DNA of 64,000 bases from a virus, in the IMG/VR virus record IMGVR_UViG_3300009183_004297, positions 1 to 64,000 of that record; one strand, 5' to 3'. Both the position numbers and the translations under genes were made by a program. Shown piece by piece: positions 7,920 to 15,906 of the stretch. Position 1 is the first letter of the stretch, and each line of letters begins with the position of its first letter. Below the pieces are notes generated by a model. That model saw only the letters and a list, made by a program, of their open reading frames with translations, searched no databases and had not been told where the DNA came from.

Positions 7920-8558
7920 GTGAAAGACCTAACCATTACACCAAATCAATTTGATACGTCAGGGCACTGGCACCGTGCTATTCTTAATCCTGCCATACCC
8001 TCTGCAGATGCTGTGGATCTATTTGATCAAAACGGTTACGATCTAACTGTGTTGGAACGCTTGTATGCCAATGCCAACATGACACCCACTGCCAGCCATC
8101 GTAGTCATCGCACTGCAATCAAACAGGCCTGGTTTGTGCAACAGCCCAAACTTGAAGGAGCGGTACTCAATCACAGTTTGTTGTTTGAACGCAAAGGTTA
8201 TACCGGAGCCGCGCTGGTTCAGCTACAGAACTGGGCAGACAAGATACCACGGTTCAATCAATTGATTGCACTGAGACCCAAATGGGGACTAGACTTCTCT
8301 ATGGACTATGTGGACCGTGCAGGCAATGTGTTTGAAGTCCTGCATTGGGAATATGACGGATTTGATTTAGCAGAGATACAGAGCGTCAAGCAACAGGTGG
8401 AACCGGTACTATTGGCAATTGACTGGGATAAGGCAGCTCAACAAATCCTATCACGTAAATCAGCCTGGCACCATCTGGACTTCTTTGCTCAAAGCGCATG
8501 GAAGTGCGAATACTTTGGCATTGTCAAAGAACGTTTCAAAATGGTAGCATGGGAATAG
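7920..8558 (+). CDS. Hypothetical protein on an isolated plus-strand gene
   Basis: 212 aa with GTG start (protein VKDLTITPNQFDTSGHWHRA). An in-frame TTG at 7872 would add 16 residues, but they look non-coding. The protein is rich in Trp, His and Asp, with repeated short motifs such as VEVLHWEYDGFDL-like (actual VFEVLHWEYDGFDL) and SAWHHLDFFAQSAWK. There are no membrane segments and no recognised catalytic motif. It is flanked on both sides by minus-strand genes. The 81 bp between its stop and the convergent Dps stop hold only a short GC-rich inverted repeat without a T-tract. Confidence 0.7.
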   Translation: MKDLTITPNQFDTSGHWHRAILNPAIPSADAVDLFDQNGYDLTVLERLYANANMTPTASHRSHRTAIKQAWFVQQPKLEGAVLNHSLLFERKGYTGAALVQLQNWADKIPRFNQLIALRPKWGLDFSMDYVDRAGNVFEVLHWEYDGFDLAEIQSVKQQVEPVLLAIDWDKAAQQILSRKSAWHHLDFFAQSAWKCEYFGIVKERFKMVAWE

Positions 8559-8639
8559 TGCTCACTTCAAGCATCACGGTAGCGAATCGTTTTGCCTGCC
8601 CAGCAGCCGGGCCACACGGTCCTAAGGTAGGTGTGTTCT

Positions 8640-9071
8640 TTACGCCAATGTCGATCGAAGTTGCCATGAATGCTTGCGGTGTGCATCCATGCGTTCAGCC
8701 AAGAAGTTAGCCAGTCCATCTTCGCCTGCGGCAGTAGCCATATCAAAGCACAGCTTCAATATTTTAACCATCTTGTCGCTGTCTTGCAACAGTTCAGCAA
8801 CCATGCCGCGATCATCAGGAATACTTGTTTCGTCTTCAATTTGGGTGAGCATGCTATAACGACTGTAGGCTGGCACAAAAGCACCTAGCTTACGAATGTT
8901 TTCTGCAAATGGATCAATTGAATTATATACTTCGTCGTATATGGTTTGAAATAGGGCATGCAGTTGTGGAAACATGGGTCCGGTGACATTCCAGTGAAAA
9001 CTATGTGATTTCATATAAAAACTGAATTCACTGGCAAATGCTATTTTGAGTGCTTTTTGTAACTTGTCCAT
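8640..9071 (-). CDS. Dps-like ferritin-fold protein
   Basis: 143 aa. The signature SFHWNVTGPMFPQLHALFQ followed by TIYDEVYNSIDPFAENIRKL matches the Dps/ferritin-like family, including the inter-subunit ferroxidase residues His, Asp and Glu. Dps dodecamers oxidise and store iron and protect DNA from Fenton chemistry. Length is slightly under the usual 155-165 aa because there is no DNA-binding N-terminal tail. The start lacks an SD and a CATAAATA element lies 4 nt upstream. Together with SOD, ErpA and FdxA elsewhere in the window it points to active management of iron and reactive oxygen during infection. Confidence 0.85.
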   Translation of the reverse strand: MDKLQKALKIAFASEFSFYMKSHSFHWNVTGPMFPQLHALFQTIYDEVYNSIDPFAENIRKLGAFVPAYSRYSMLTQIEDETSIPDDRGMVAELLQDSDKMVKILKLCFDMATAAGEDGLANFLAERMDAHRKHSWQLRSTLA

Positions 9072-9075
9072 AGCG

Positions 9076-9083
9076 TATTTATG
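9076..9083 (-). promoter_or_regulatory. Late-type promoter element 4 nt before dps start
   Basis: Minus-strand CATAAATA (7 of 8) overlaps the stop codon of the upstream radical SAM gene and ends 4 nt before the Dps ATG at 9071. Predicted +1 falls within the ATG, so an mRNA would have essentially no leader. Confidence 0.4.
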
Positions 9084-10200
9084 TCTTTATAATCGAATCC
9101 AACTCAGACCAAAGTTCTCTAAATTTGCCAGTTGAGTATTTTGTTTCGTATTCTGCTGTCCATGCACGGAACTCTGAGTCACGTTCGCGTTCTGGAGCAA
9201 TGGCCAGTTGTTTTTCTAGATGCTTCAAGAACTCATCACCGTGTATATAGCCCACCATTACAGGATTGTCTAGTACTTGTTGTATTTTTTCACGTGCCAG
9301 TTCACGTACTGGTTCACTGAAGTTGCTGACATTGAGTTGTGCAGGAAATTGTAGTTTTTGCCAGTGTATGTTTACTCTTGCGGCTCGTGCAAAGTTATAG
9401 TAGTCCACTAGGTTGGTCACAGTGTAGATGTTGAACACAGGAAATATTGTTACCAAGTGTCCCGGAATACGGCGCAAAGTAACTATGTTGGCTTTGATTT
9501 GCTCCCAGTTGGCACCATTGCGTACATATTCAAATTGCGGGCCTACATTGTCCATGCTCACATGCCAGCGCACATTGGTTCGTTGTTTTAGTACATCAAA
9601 CACAGGAGACTGAGCCAGTGGCACACTGAGGTTGGTGATAAGATCAACAGTGACCGACTGATCCAGTTCTTCTAGCAGTCGTATGTTTTGTTTGTGCAAC
9701 AGCGGTTCTCCCCCAGCTAGCATGGCACTTTTCATTGTGGCGGTGTTTTGTTGTATGTAATTCAACACCGTGGTGTAGTAGTCAAAGTACATGGGCTTGA
9801 TAGGAATGTTCTTGGCCTGCTGCCAGGTTGTGCTCCAGCGTTCGTCACAGTACACGCATTTGAGATTGCACAAGGTATTCCAACGTATGTCCACTGTTTG
9901 TAATTCAAACGTGGTAGGATCTGACAGCTGGTCTTGTTCTAAGGTGAATTGATCGTAGTACTGACGTTGACTTGATCCTGAGGTGTTTTCTGCGTCTCGG
10001 CAGTAGGTGCAGTATGCAGGTATTTGGCCTGCCAGCATCTCTTGCCGGATTTCAATCACTCGAGGATCTCGGAGTATTTGGTCCAGTGGAGTTGTGTTTA
10101 GGTCGCCCCATTCCCATGTGCCTGCACAGCAACTTTTGACTTTGCCGTCAGTGTGAATGAATAATCCGGTCCAGGGGCTGGTACAGTATACGCTAGGCAT
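9079..10200 (-). CDS. Radical SAM protein with N-terminal twitch-like cysteines
   Basis: 373 aa. The radical SAM Cx3Cx2C motif is CNLKCVYC (about residues 110-117), followed by a LAGGEPLLH segment matching the GGE SAM-binding motif. Before the motif lie CTSPWTGLF, VKSCCAG and AYCTYCRDAE, resembling auxiliary-cluster (twitch/SPASM) cysteines placed N-terminally. Such proteins commonly modify peptides or small molecules through a 5'-deoxyadenosyl radical. The substrate is unknown; no precursor-peptide gene is evident beside it. It is the first of three radical SAM proteins here and shares the N-terminal cysteine architecture with the one at 31498-32595. It overlaps the upstream membrane-protein gene by 8 nt. 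Confidence 0.85.
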   Translation of the reverse strand: MPSVYCTSPWTGLFIHTDGKVKSCCAGTWEWGDLNTTPLDQILRDPRVIEIRQEMLAGQIPAYCTYCRDAENTSGSSQRQYYDQFTLEQDQLSDPTTFELQTVDIRWNTLCNLKCVYCDERWSTTWQQAKNIPIKPMYFDYYTTVLNYIQQNTATMKSAMLAGGEPLLHKQNIRLLEELDQSVTVDLITNLSVPLAQSPVFDVLKQRTNVRWHVSMDNVGPQFEYVRNGANWEQIKANIVTLRRIPGHLVTIFPVFNIYTVTNLVDYYNFARAARVNIHWQKLQFPAQLNVSNFSEPVRELAREKIQQVLDNPVMVGYIHGDEFLKHLEKQLAIAPERERDSEFRAWTAEYETKYSTGKFRELWSELDSIIKT

Positions 10201-10525
10201 CGCTTGGTTGTGGCACTACTTGATTTTTTATTTCTCGAAGGTCTTGCCGCGCATGTTTCAGCTCGTTTACTATTTCTTCTGTGTGTTGATGTAGCAACCA
10301 GTTGCTTTGTGCCAGTGAACCAATGCTACGCACGGCCCAGAACCACCATACTGTCATGGTAATGGCAACAGCAGTGATTGCAGTGTACAAGATGCTTTGA
10401 TAAAAACTACCATTTATTAGATATAAAATTAGTATCAGAATGATAGACGCAGTGGGCATGATACGTCCGTACATGTCCCACCATGTGCATTGTGTTTCTA
10501 TCTGTTTGTATAGTTTAGAGCTCAT
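10193..10525 (-). CDS. Small membrane protein with C-terminal helix, 110 aa
   Basis: Two membrane segments are clear (IMPTASIILILILYLING and ILYTAITAVAITMTVWWFWA), followed by a charged, probably coiled-coil tail (TEEIVNELKHARQDLREIKN). It overlaps both neighbours (8 and 11 nt), so it is translated as part of one operon. No family is recognised; topology is compatible with a small inner-membrane adaptor or holin-like accessory, which is only a guess. Confidence 0.65.
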   Translation of the reverse strand: MSSKLYKQIETQCTWWDMYGRIMPTASIILILILYLINGSFYQSILYTAITAVAITMTVWWFWAVRSIGSLAQSNWLLHQHTEEIVNELKHARQDLREIKNQVVPQPSDA

Positions 10526-12560
10526 ATCCGTTCATGCGTAATTCAATTAATCTAATTTCAATTTCTTCATTGAGATCTCGTTCTTTTTTGCGACGAGCAA
10601 AGTAATCATTCTGTGGATTCTTTGGCGGCGGTTTAACAGGCTTGCCTGCATCCACATCACGTTCACGTTGACGGCGCTTTTGATAATCAGTCTCGCCTTC
10701 CGCCATGCCTTGCTCTTTACCTAGGTCTTTCTGACGCAGACTTTTCTTCATAGTATCAATCTTTTTACCTGCACCCACTTGGTCCAAGTTGGCATCTTTA
10801 GCGGCCTGGTTGTACTTGCGTTTGGCTTGCTTTAGTTCCGAGCCTTCCGCCACACCTTCATCCACCAGCGTGGGTCCGGCTGGTCCTCGGTAAGGAGTGA
10901 TACTGATAATATTTAGATCATACTCATTGGCTGTTTCCCAGGCAGTTTCAGCGTTGGGTGCTTCGATAATGTCTTTGCCACCTTCGCCATGCGAGCCATC
11001 ATGGACCACAAGCCACTTACGCATGCTTAATGGTTTTGCTTTAGCGACAATAGGACGACCTTGACGATCCAGTGGCACACCACCTGGACCTTTGACCATA
11101 CGACCTTCGTCCGTCTCTGACTTGTCCAAACGAGAACCAGTGTATCCCATTTTACGCACCCGGTCAAGCACATGTTTGGCATCAGTGTCTTTTAATCCAT
11201 GTGCCTTTAACACAGCACTGACATGATGCTTTTCTGCACCCGGTGGAATGGAATTGTGAAATAGGTTACCAAATATTTCTTTGGCTGCGGTATCATGTGC
11301 TTCATTAATGCCGTCTTTCATGGCATGAAGATATTTCAACACACTGCCCCATGCAGGATCAGTAGCGCCTGCAGCCATGAACCGGGCATGTTTGTATGCA
11401 GCGTCCCAGCCTTTTTCAGCCACAAGTTTTTCACAGTAGCGTGAAAGCTCATCGGCTTTCATGCCTTCTGCCACGCCTTGTTGCATATCACGCTTGACTG
11501 CACGAGCAACATCCTGTGCCAGGGCACTTGGGTTACTGTCTCCACCGTAGTTCAATACATCAATGATAGCGGCGTGAACTGTGCGTTCGTCTGCCCGGCG
11601 TGCCAGATTGGGATATATTCTTTCAAACTCTGCATATACTTCATCAGCAAGTTCTTCGCTATCAGCACCTTCCGCCACACCTCGACCTCGACGCTTTAGA
11701 TGCTTTACATAATTATGACCTCGGCCATCCAATTTAATGATTTCTTGAATGTATTCCGCCGCATGTGTAATAAAGTCACTAGTATTGTATACATTATCCA
11801 TACCAGTTTTGATATAGATTGTGTCCTTGAGATGCCATTCTGCCGAGGTAACTTCTCCAGGATAAATTATCACAGTGCCAGTTTGTTTTTTACCGTTAAT
11901 AACAGCAGTAAATGGCGCCTCAAACATCTCCGGGAAGTCATCCTCCTCGTCATCATAGTCGTCATCATCGTCATCATTTGTTGCAAATTCATTCAACGAG
12001 CCTTCTGCTACACCTTCATCAATGACATTGTTCATTGCTTGATGAGTCAATCGGTCCTGCTGTTGATCTCTTTGTTTGATAGCTTTGAAACGATTTTCTT
12101 TATCTTGTGTGGCCAAGTTGGCTTCGTTGGTTGCTGGTGCACCTGTCACACCCCAACTCCATTTTTTACCAGTTTCAGCAGTCTTGCGTTTGCACATGGC
12201 ATCAACCATTTGCTTTTGTTTGAAGAACTCTGGACTAGAATCTAATCCTTTGCCTGCAAACACTTTCCATGGACGACCGTTGATTGAAATTTCAATGTTG
12301 TTAACAGCATCTGGCTCGTCAAACTCTCTACGACCTTTGAGGCTAGGTGCAGTGGGACTGGCAAAGCCATGATTGTAGCCACGGTTGCCTTCTGCTAGAT
12401 CAGCGGCCAAATCTTTTTTGTGCTTGGCATCGCCTTGCTTGTCAGCTTTCTTTTTATCTTTGTGCGCACCGGCACCACCCATCTTGGCATTCTTGGCCAC
12501 AAAGTTGCGTGGCTTCTCTGGCTCGGGCTTTTTCTTTTCAAACAGATCGTTAACAAACAT
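10515..12560 (-). CDS. Long multi-domain protein with six (V/L/M)AEG motifs
   Basis: 681 aa, opening MFVNDLFEKKKPEPEKPR with a Lys-rich N-terminus. Short motifs recur at about residues 55 (DLAEG), 184 (EGVAEG), 295 (RGVAEG), 363 (QGVAEG), 570 (EGVAEG) and 619 (QGMAEG), each followed by a new, unrelated segment. One segment is strongly acidic (DDDDDDYDDEEDD near 199); others resemble small folded domains (for example a DELSRYCEKLVAEKGW stretch). The motifs resemble the T4 prohead-protease site, hydrophobic-x-Glu before Gly or Ala, suggesting an internal head or scaffold protein cut into pieces. That reading is inference. It may alternatively be linkers between modular domains. The SD is AGGATTAG before ATG. 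Confidence 0.7.
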   Translation of the reverse strand: MFVNDLFEKKKPEPEKPRNFVAKNAKMGGAGAHKDKKKADKQGDAKHKKDLAADLAEGNRGYNHGFASPTAPSLKGRREFDEPDAVNNIEISINGRPWKVFAGKGLDSSPEFFKQKQMVDAMCKRKTAETGKKWSWGVTGAPATNEANLATQDKENRFKAIKQRDQQQDRLTHQAMNNVIDEGVAEGSLNEFATNDDDDDDYDDEEDDFPEMFEAPFTAVINGKKQTGTVIIYPGEVTSAEWHLKDTIYIKTGMDNVYNTSDFITHAAEYIQEIIKLDGRGHNYVKHLKRRGRGVAEGADSEELADEVYAEFERIYPNLARRADERTVHAAIIDVLNYGGDSNPSALAQDVARAVKRDMQQGVAEGMKADELSRYCEKLVAEKGWDAAYKHARFMAAGATDPAWGSVLKYLHAMKDGINEAHDTAAKEIFGNLFHNSIPPGAEKHHVSAVLKAHGLKDTDAKHVLDRVRKMGYTGSRLDKSETDEGRMVKGPGGVPLDRQGRPIVAKAKPLSMRKWLVVHDGSHGEGGKDIIEAPNAETAWETANEYDLNIISITPYRGPAGPTLVDEGVAEGSELKQAKRKYNQAAKDANLDQVGAGKKIDTMKKSLRQKDLGKEQGMAEGETDYQKRRQRERDVDAGKPVKPPPKNPQNDYFARRKKERDLNEEIEIRLIELRMNGYEL

Positions 12561-12569
12561 TTCTAATCC

Positions 12570-13184
12570 TTACTTGGGTATGCTACCAGCTTTTTTAATC
12601 AATGCTTGTAGCTGTGCATTCATTGGATGAGCAGGGTTATTGAGTAATGCCGTTAGTGCTTCAGTGTCTTTCTTGACCTGCATGGGATTCACAGGAGGTG
12701 TTGCTGTTCCGGCAGCGCCTGTTGGCGCAGTACCTGCAGGTGCTGGTTGTCCCGGCTTGGGTGGCTGACCTGGAACCGCAGGAGCGGCTGGTTGTCCTGG
12801 TTTGGGTGGTGGTACAGGTTGTCCTGGCACAGCAGGAGCAGTACCTGCAGGAGCGGCTGTTCCGCCTGGTCCTGGTGCGCCACCTGGAGGAGTTTGTGCA
12901 GGAGTTGGGCTGGTGGCAACAACATTAGCCGCCACAGCAGGAGCTTCTTTTACAAAGTACTGATACTCTTGCATGAGTGATTCTCTGAGTTCATCATCGC
13001 ACACGCATTTTTTTACAGGGCGATCGCAAGCATCGCAATACTCTTCGGTTTCACCCACCAAGCGATGTTTGAATGGATTTTCGTGTGTGGCTTGATCAGT
13101 GCCGCGAACTTGGTCGCCGGGCTTTTGTGTGGGTTCGCCTGAGAACTTGGTCATGCTCTCAAGTAGTTTTTTCATGTCGCTCAT
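12570..13184 (-). CDS. Pro/Gly/Ala-rich protein with Cys cluster
   Basis: 204 aa. The N-terminal part is helical and carries YCDACDRPVKKCVCDDE (about residues 48-64), four Cys in a zinc-ribbon-like spacing. Residues about 85-175 are a collagen-like low-complexity stretch with repeated PGQP, PPPKPGQP and PAGTAP. The C-terminus (ALLNNPAHPMNAQLQALIKK) is helical again. It overlaps the 59-aa gene upstream by 4 nt. Structure suggests a flexible linker joining two small domains; virion or assembly role is possible but not shown. Confidence 0.65.
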   Translation of the reverse strand: MSDMKKLLESMTKFSGEPTQKPGDQVRGTDQATHENPFKHRLVGETEEYCDACDRPVKKCVCDDELRESLMQEYQYFVKEAPAVAANVVATSPTPAQTPPGGAPGPGGTAAPAGTAPAVPGQPVPPPKPGQPAAPAVPGQPPKPGQPAPAGTAPTGAAGTATPPVNPMQVKKDTEALTALLNNPAHPMNAQLQALIKKAGSIPK

Positions 13185-13360
13185 TTTTTCTTACCTTTTT
13201 TACGGAATGGGTTATCTCGTTGTTGGTATGTGCCACCAAACAAACTGCCTGCTTCGCTGGATTTAGCACCTGGCATTGTGGCTACGGCAGCAGATCCTGT
13301 TGCACCACCAGTGGCATTTTCAGCCAACTTGGCGTCTTTTACAAATTCACTGCTTCGCAT
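13181..13360 (-). CDS. Small basic-ended protein, 59 aa
   Basis: Short gene with ATG at 13360 and TGA at 13181-13183, overlapping the next ATG as ATGA. Product starts MRSSEFVKDAKLAENATGG, is rich in Ala, Gly and Ser, and ends in a very basic FRKKGKKK-like tail (actual NPFRKKGKK). An AAGGAAT ribosome-binding site and a late-type promoter lie directly upstream, supporting that it is real and expressed late. Confidence 0.6.
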   Translation of the reverse strand: MRSSEFVKDAKLAENATGGATGSAAVATMPGAKSSEAGSLFGGTYQQRDNPFRKKGKKK

Positions 13361-13380
13361 ATAATTCCTTAATATGTTGT

Positions 13381-13388
13381 TATTTATT
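13381..13388 (-). promoter_or_regulatory. T4-type late promoter element
   Basis: Minus-strand AATAAATA (7 of 8) located 20 nt before the ATG of the 59-aa gene and overlapping the stop of the upstream gene. It would drive the 13.3-10.2 kb block. Confidence 0.5.
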
Positions 13389-13656
13389 ACACTTCAATTA
13401 TCAGTCCGGACAACATACGGTCATTGACTGTGACATTGTCCACAGTAAACGAACCTGACAACGACTGTAGATCCACAACATAGGTGCCGGGATTGAGATT
13501 CAAGATCATTTGTTCTTGGATGTATTTTTCTTCGTGTTCCCAAATGAAATCTCTTTCGGCTACCAATTCATTTGCTACCATCAAACGATATGCGGCTTTG
13601 TTACCCAGCTTTTTTGTGCAATGCACATCCAGTGTAACTCGAAATTTTTGTGTCAT
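13387..13656 (-). CDS. Small beta-rich protein, possibly carbohydrate-binding-module-like
   Basis: 89 aa, predicted almost entirely beta: KFRVTLDVHCTKKLG, YRLMVANELVAERDF, MILNLNPGTYVVDLQSL. The layout resembles small beta-sandwich carbohydrate-binding domains and the protein at 15440-15904, which sits on the other side of the NMNAT gene. No catalytic residues are apparent. It overlaps the NMNAT gene start region by 4 nt, and has an AAGGA SD. The functional label is tentative. Confidence 0.5.
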   Translation of the reverse strand: MTQKFRVTLDVHCTKKLGNKAAYRLMVANELVAERDFIWEHEEKYIQEQMILNLNPGTYVVDLQSLSGSFTVDNVTVNDRMLSGLIIEV

Positions 13657-15395
13657 TTTCTGTCCTTGGCAAGTCGTTGTAGCATGACAATCTGTTCACC
13701 CAGCTGTTTGAATGCACGACTACGTGTGCCTCCTTGCCGGCGAATCTTTTCTAGTTCGTTGTGCGCAAGTTCAATTTCCTGTGCAATTGGATCTAGATTC
13801 AATGCTTTCATTTTTTTATAAATGTTGTCCCACATGGCAGCTGAGTCCATGTGTTGACCTGCTTGGTCTAATTCTGTACTGAGTTGCCGAACCCTGCGTA
13901 TGAGCGACTGTTTCCATGCACGTAGAGTCATGCGGCCCATGCCCACGTCTGGAGCAAATTCACTGTTGAATGGATCTGCTTGATCGTATTGATACATGCT
14001 TTCGTCTACCTCCCAATCACGAGCATCAGGATTGCGGTCGTAGTGATATGACTGTTCTTCATCGCTATCCGCATAGTCATTGTGTTCAACGTCACTACTG
14101 TGGAAACTATGCTTGCCGTGGTTGTATAAATTAACAATAACAAAACGTTTGTCACGACCAAAGTCATCAATCACTCCGGTGGTTCCTTTGAATTCCACAT
14201 CACCGGTGATGATCACATTGTCGCCTACGTTTAGTTGTTCTGCATTTTCTGCAAGTTTGAAAGCTCTAAGACTTTTGTTAACTTGACCTGGGCGCACATC
14301 CCGAGTAAGACTCATTGAATAGCGTGGATCTTTGGCTTGTTTTTTACTGGCAACAACGCCAACACCTGCGGCCTCTTCGGTGATAGCAACAACTCGAAAC
14401 ACTCCAGGTTTGACTTCATCTACATCATAGCGCACACGGTTAGGATCCACTTGCTGTCCTGATCTGCGTTGTAATTGTTTTAGTGCGGCATCTTTGGTAC
14501 TGGACAAGTCCTTGCCCATTTCCATTGCTCTCAGCGGCTGCGGTGCTGTTTTGCCCATGCCCAGCACATGACTGTGGTTGCGATCACCACGTGCAATGTT
14601 GGTAATCTCATTGCCAATTTCGTTACGCACATCATGTGCAGTAATCTGTCTGGCATTGTTGATGGCTCGTCCTGCTGTGAACACAGTGCCTAGGTTTACG
14701 TCAGCTTGTGCAGGTGCGCCACCCATTGCGGCAGCGCCTGCCAGCGCGGCTCCTGCCAAGCGACTTTTCCATCCTTCGGTAATCTTGTTGGCCATGATGT
14801 CGTACACTTGATCATCATATGCACCAAACAGTTCCTTGACCAGGGCTTTCTTTTGTGCTTCGTCTGACTGTGCAAACAGCGCACGAATAGCAGTGGCACT
14901 TTCCACATCCTGTCCTTGTATCTTAAACGGAAAGGTAGGCACAACATAGATATAGGCATGTTGTGCCAGTGGAGCCGCTTGACTCAAGTCCTTTGGAGCA
15001 GGTTGAAAGTAACTGGGGCTACCGTCTTTCTTGGTCCACTTGGCAAAGCGTGGATCCTCTGCCATGTCCTTTTGACTCACTGCAAATACCAACACAGTGT
15101 TTTCTTTGTCCAGGCTGTCTACAATTTCGTTGGCACGGTAAGGTTCTGCTGTTTGTACTACTCTGCTGGTATCAATACCTGTCAGGGCCATCATACGCTG
15201 TTTTTCAGAGAAGTTAAATGGGCTTTTAGGAGGATTTACTTTGTCGCTGGTAGCGATATATGTGTTTTCTGCACCAAATGCTTTGCTCAAGTATTCAAAC
15301 ACCGCACGATGTCCGCGGTGGAAAGGTTGAAAACGTCCCGGGTAGATTGCTACTACTCTGCGTTGTGTTGCTTCAAATATGTCTATAACGTGCAT
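13653..15395 (-). CDS. NMN adenylyltransferase fused to a large C-terminal extension
   Basis: 580 aa. Residues about 12-200 form a nucleotidylyltransferase domain: AIYPGRFQPFHRGH carries the GxFxPxHxGH ATP-binding motif, and SPFNFSEKQRMM contains the second conserved motif region. This domain type converts NMN and ATP to NAD and pyrophosphate (NadM/NadR-like). The rest has a NKITEGWKSRLAG junction, a low-complexity Ala stretch, a beta-rich VGDNVIITGDVEFKGTTG region, and a helical C-terminus (LDQAGQHMDSAAMWDNIYKK). Most NMNATs are about 170-350 aa, so this is a fusion. The ITEG at the junction resembles a prohead-protease site. A weak late-type element GGTAAATA lies about 18 nt upstream. Confidence 0.75.
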   Translation of the reverse strand: MHVIDIFEATQRRVVAIYPGRFQPFHRGHRAVFEYLSKAFGAENTYIATSDKVNPPKSPFNFSEKQRMMALTGIDTSRVVQTAEPYRANEIVDSLDKENTVLVFAVSQKDMAEDPRFAKWTKKDGSPSYFQPAPKDLSQAAPLAQHAYIYVVPTFPFKIQGQDVESATAIRALFAQSDEAQKKALVKELFGAYDDQVYDIMANKITEGWKSRLAGAALAGAAAMGGAPAQADVNLGTVFTAGRAINNARQITAHDVRNEIGNEITNIARGDRNHSHVLGMGKTAPQPLRAMEMGKDLSSTKDAALKQLQRRSGQQVDPNRVRYDVDEVKPGVFRVVAITEEAAGVGVVASKKQAKDPRYSMSLTRDVRPGQVNKSLRAFKLAENAEQLNVGDNVIITGDVEFKGTTGVIDDFGRDKRFVIVNLYNHGKHSFHSSDVEHNDYADSDEEQSYHYDRNPDARDWEVDESMYQYDQADPFNSEFAPDVGMGRMTLRAWKQSLIRRVRQLSTELDQAGQHMDSAAMWDNIYKKMKALNLDPIAQEIELAHNELEKIRRQGGTRSRAFKQLGEQIVMLQRLAKDRK

Positions 15396-15439
15396 GATAA
15401 GCCCTGTATATGATATTTACCATATCGCAGGGCTTTGGG

Positions 15440-15904
15440 TTACATGTTCTCAAGCAGCCAAACGTAGTAAGGTGTAGAGAATTTGAATTGATATTCGCCG
15501 TTAAAGCCTAGATTAACGCAACGAGCTAGCTCTGTTACTGTTTGCCCGTTGTAGTCAGCAGGAGCATCAAGTACAAAAACAGAATTATCCCACTTGCATT
15601 TACCAAGCTCAACTTCGTCGATTTCAATGCTGACAATGTTCAGAACCAGGTCTTTGACTATGGCACTCTTGTCTTGGTTTTGCACAGTGTCGGACATCTC
15701 TTTGTTGAGCAAACGCACACCCAACACATGTTCATGTTCTTCAAGTTCGCATGTGAACACGTGATATTCTACTGTATCACTGGCGGCACTGATAGTGCCC
15801 TTCTTTAGTTCTTGTCCGTCAAGCGAAATAGAAAAATCAGGGCACTTACTCCAGTAGGTGCCACTGATTCCAAGTTTAATTTCTAACTTTTCTGTCTCAG
15901 TCAT
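15440..15904 (-). CDS. Beta-rich protein, possible carbohydrate-binding domain
   Basis: 154 aa with alternating strands: KLEIKLGISGTYWSKCPDFS, ISLDGQELKKGTISA, VEYHVFTCELEEHEHVLGV, then YQFKFSTPYYVWLLEN at the end. The order fits Ca-dependent xylan-type carbohydrate-binding modules seen in phages, where Asp/Glu loops bind metal and sugar. It lacks a signal peptide. Neighbours are the NMNAT fusion and a glycosyltransferase. The assignment rests on fold pattern only. Confidence 0.5.
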   Translation of the reverse strand: MTETEKLEIKLGISGTYWSKCPDFSISLDGQELKKGTISAASDTVEYHVFTCELEEHEHVLGVRLLNKEMSDTVQNQDKSAIVKDLVLNIVSIEIDEVELGKCKWDNSVFVLDAPADYNGQTVTELARCVNLGFNGEYQFKFSTPYYVWLLENM

Positions 15905-15906
15905 TG

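Noticed and set aside
8559-8639. GC-rich inverted repeat (GCCC...GGGC) between convergent genes considered as a bidirectional terminator
   Set aside because: Stem is only 4 bp and no T-tract follows in either direction.
9079-10200. Radical SAM gene as part of a RiPP peptide-modification cluster
   Set aside because: No precursor-like small ORF with a leader and core, no transporter and no protease are adjacent.
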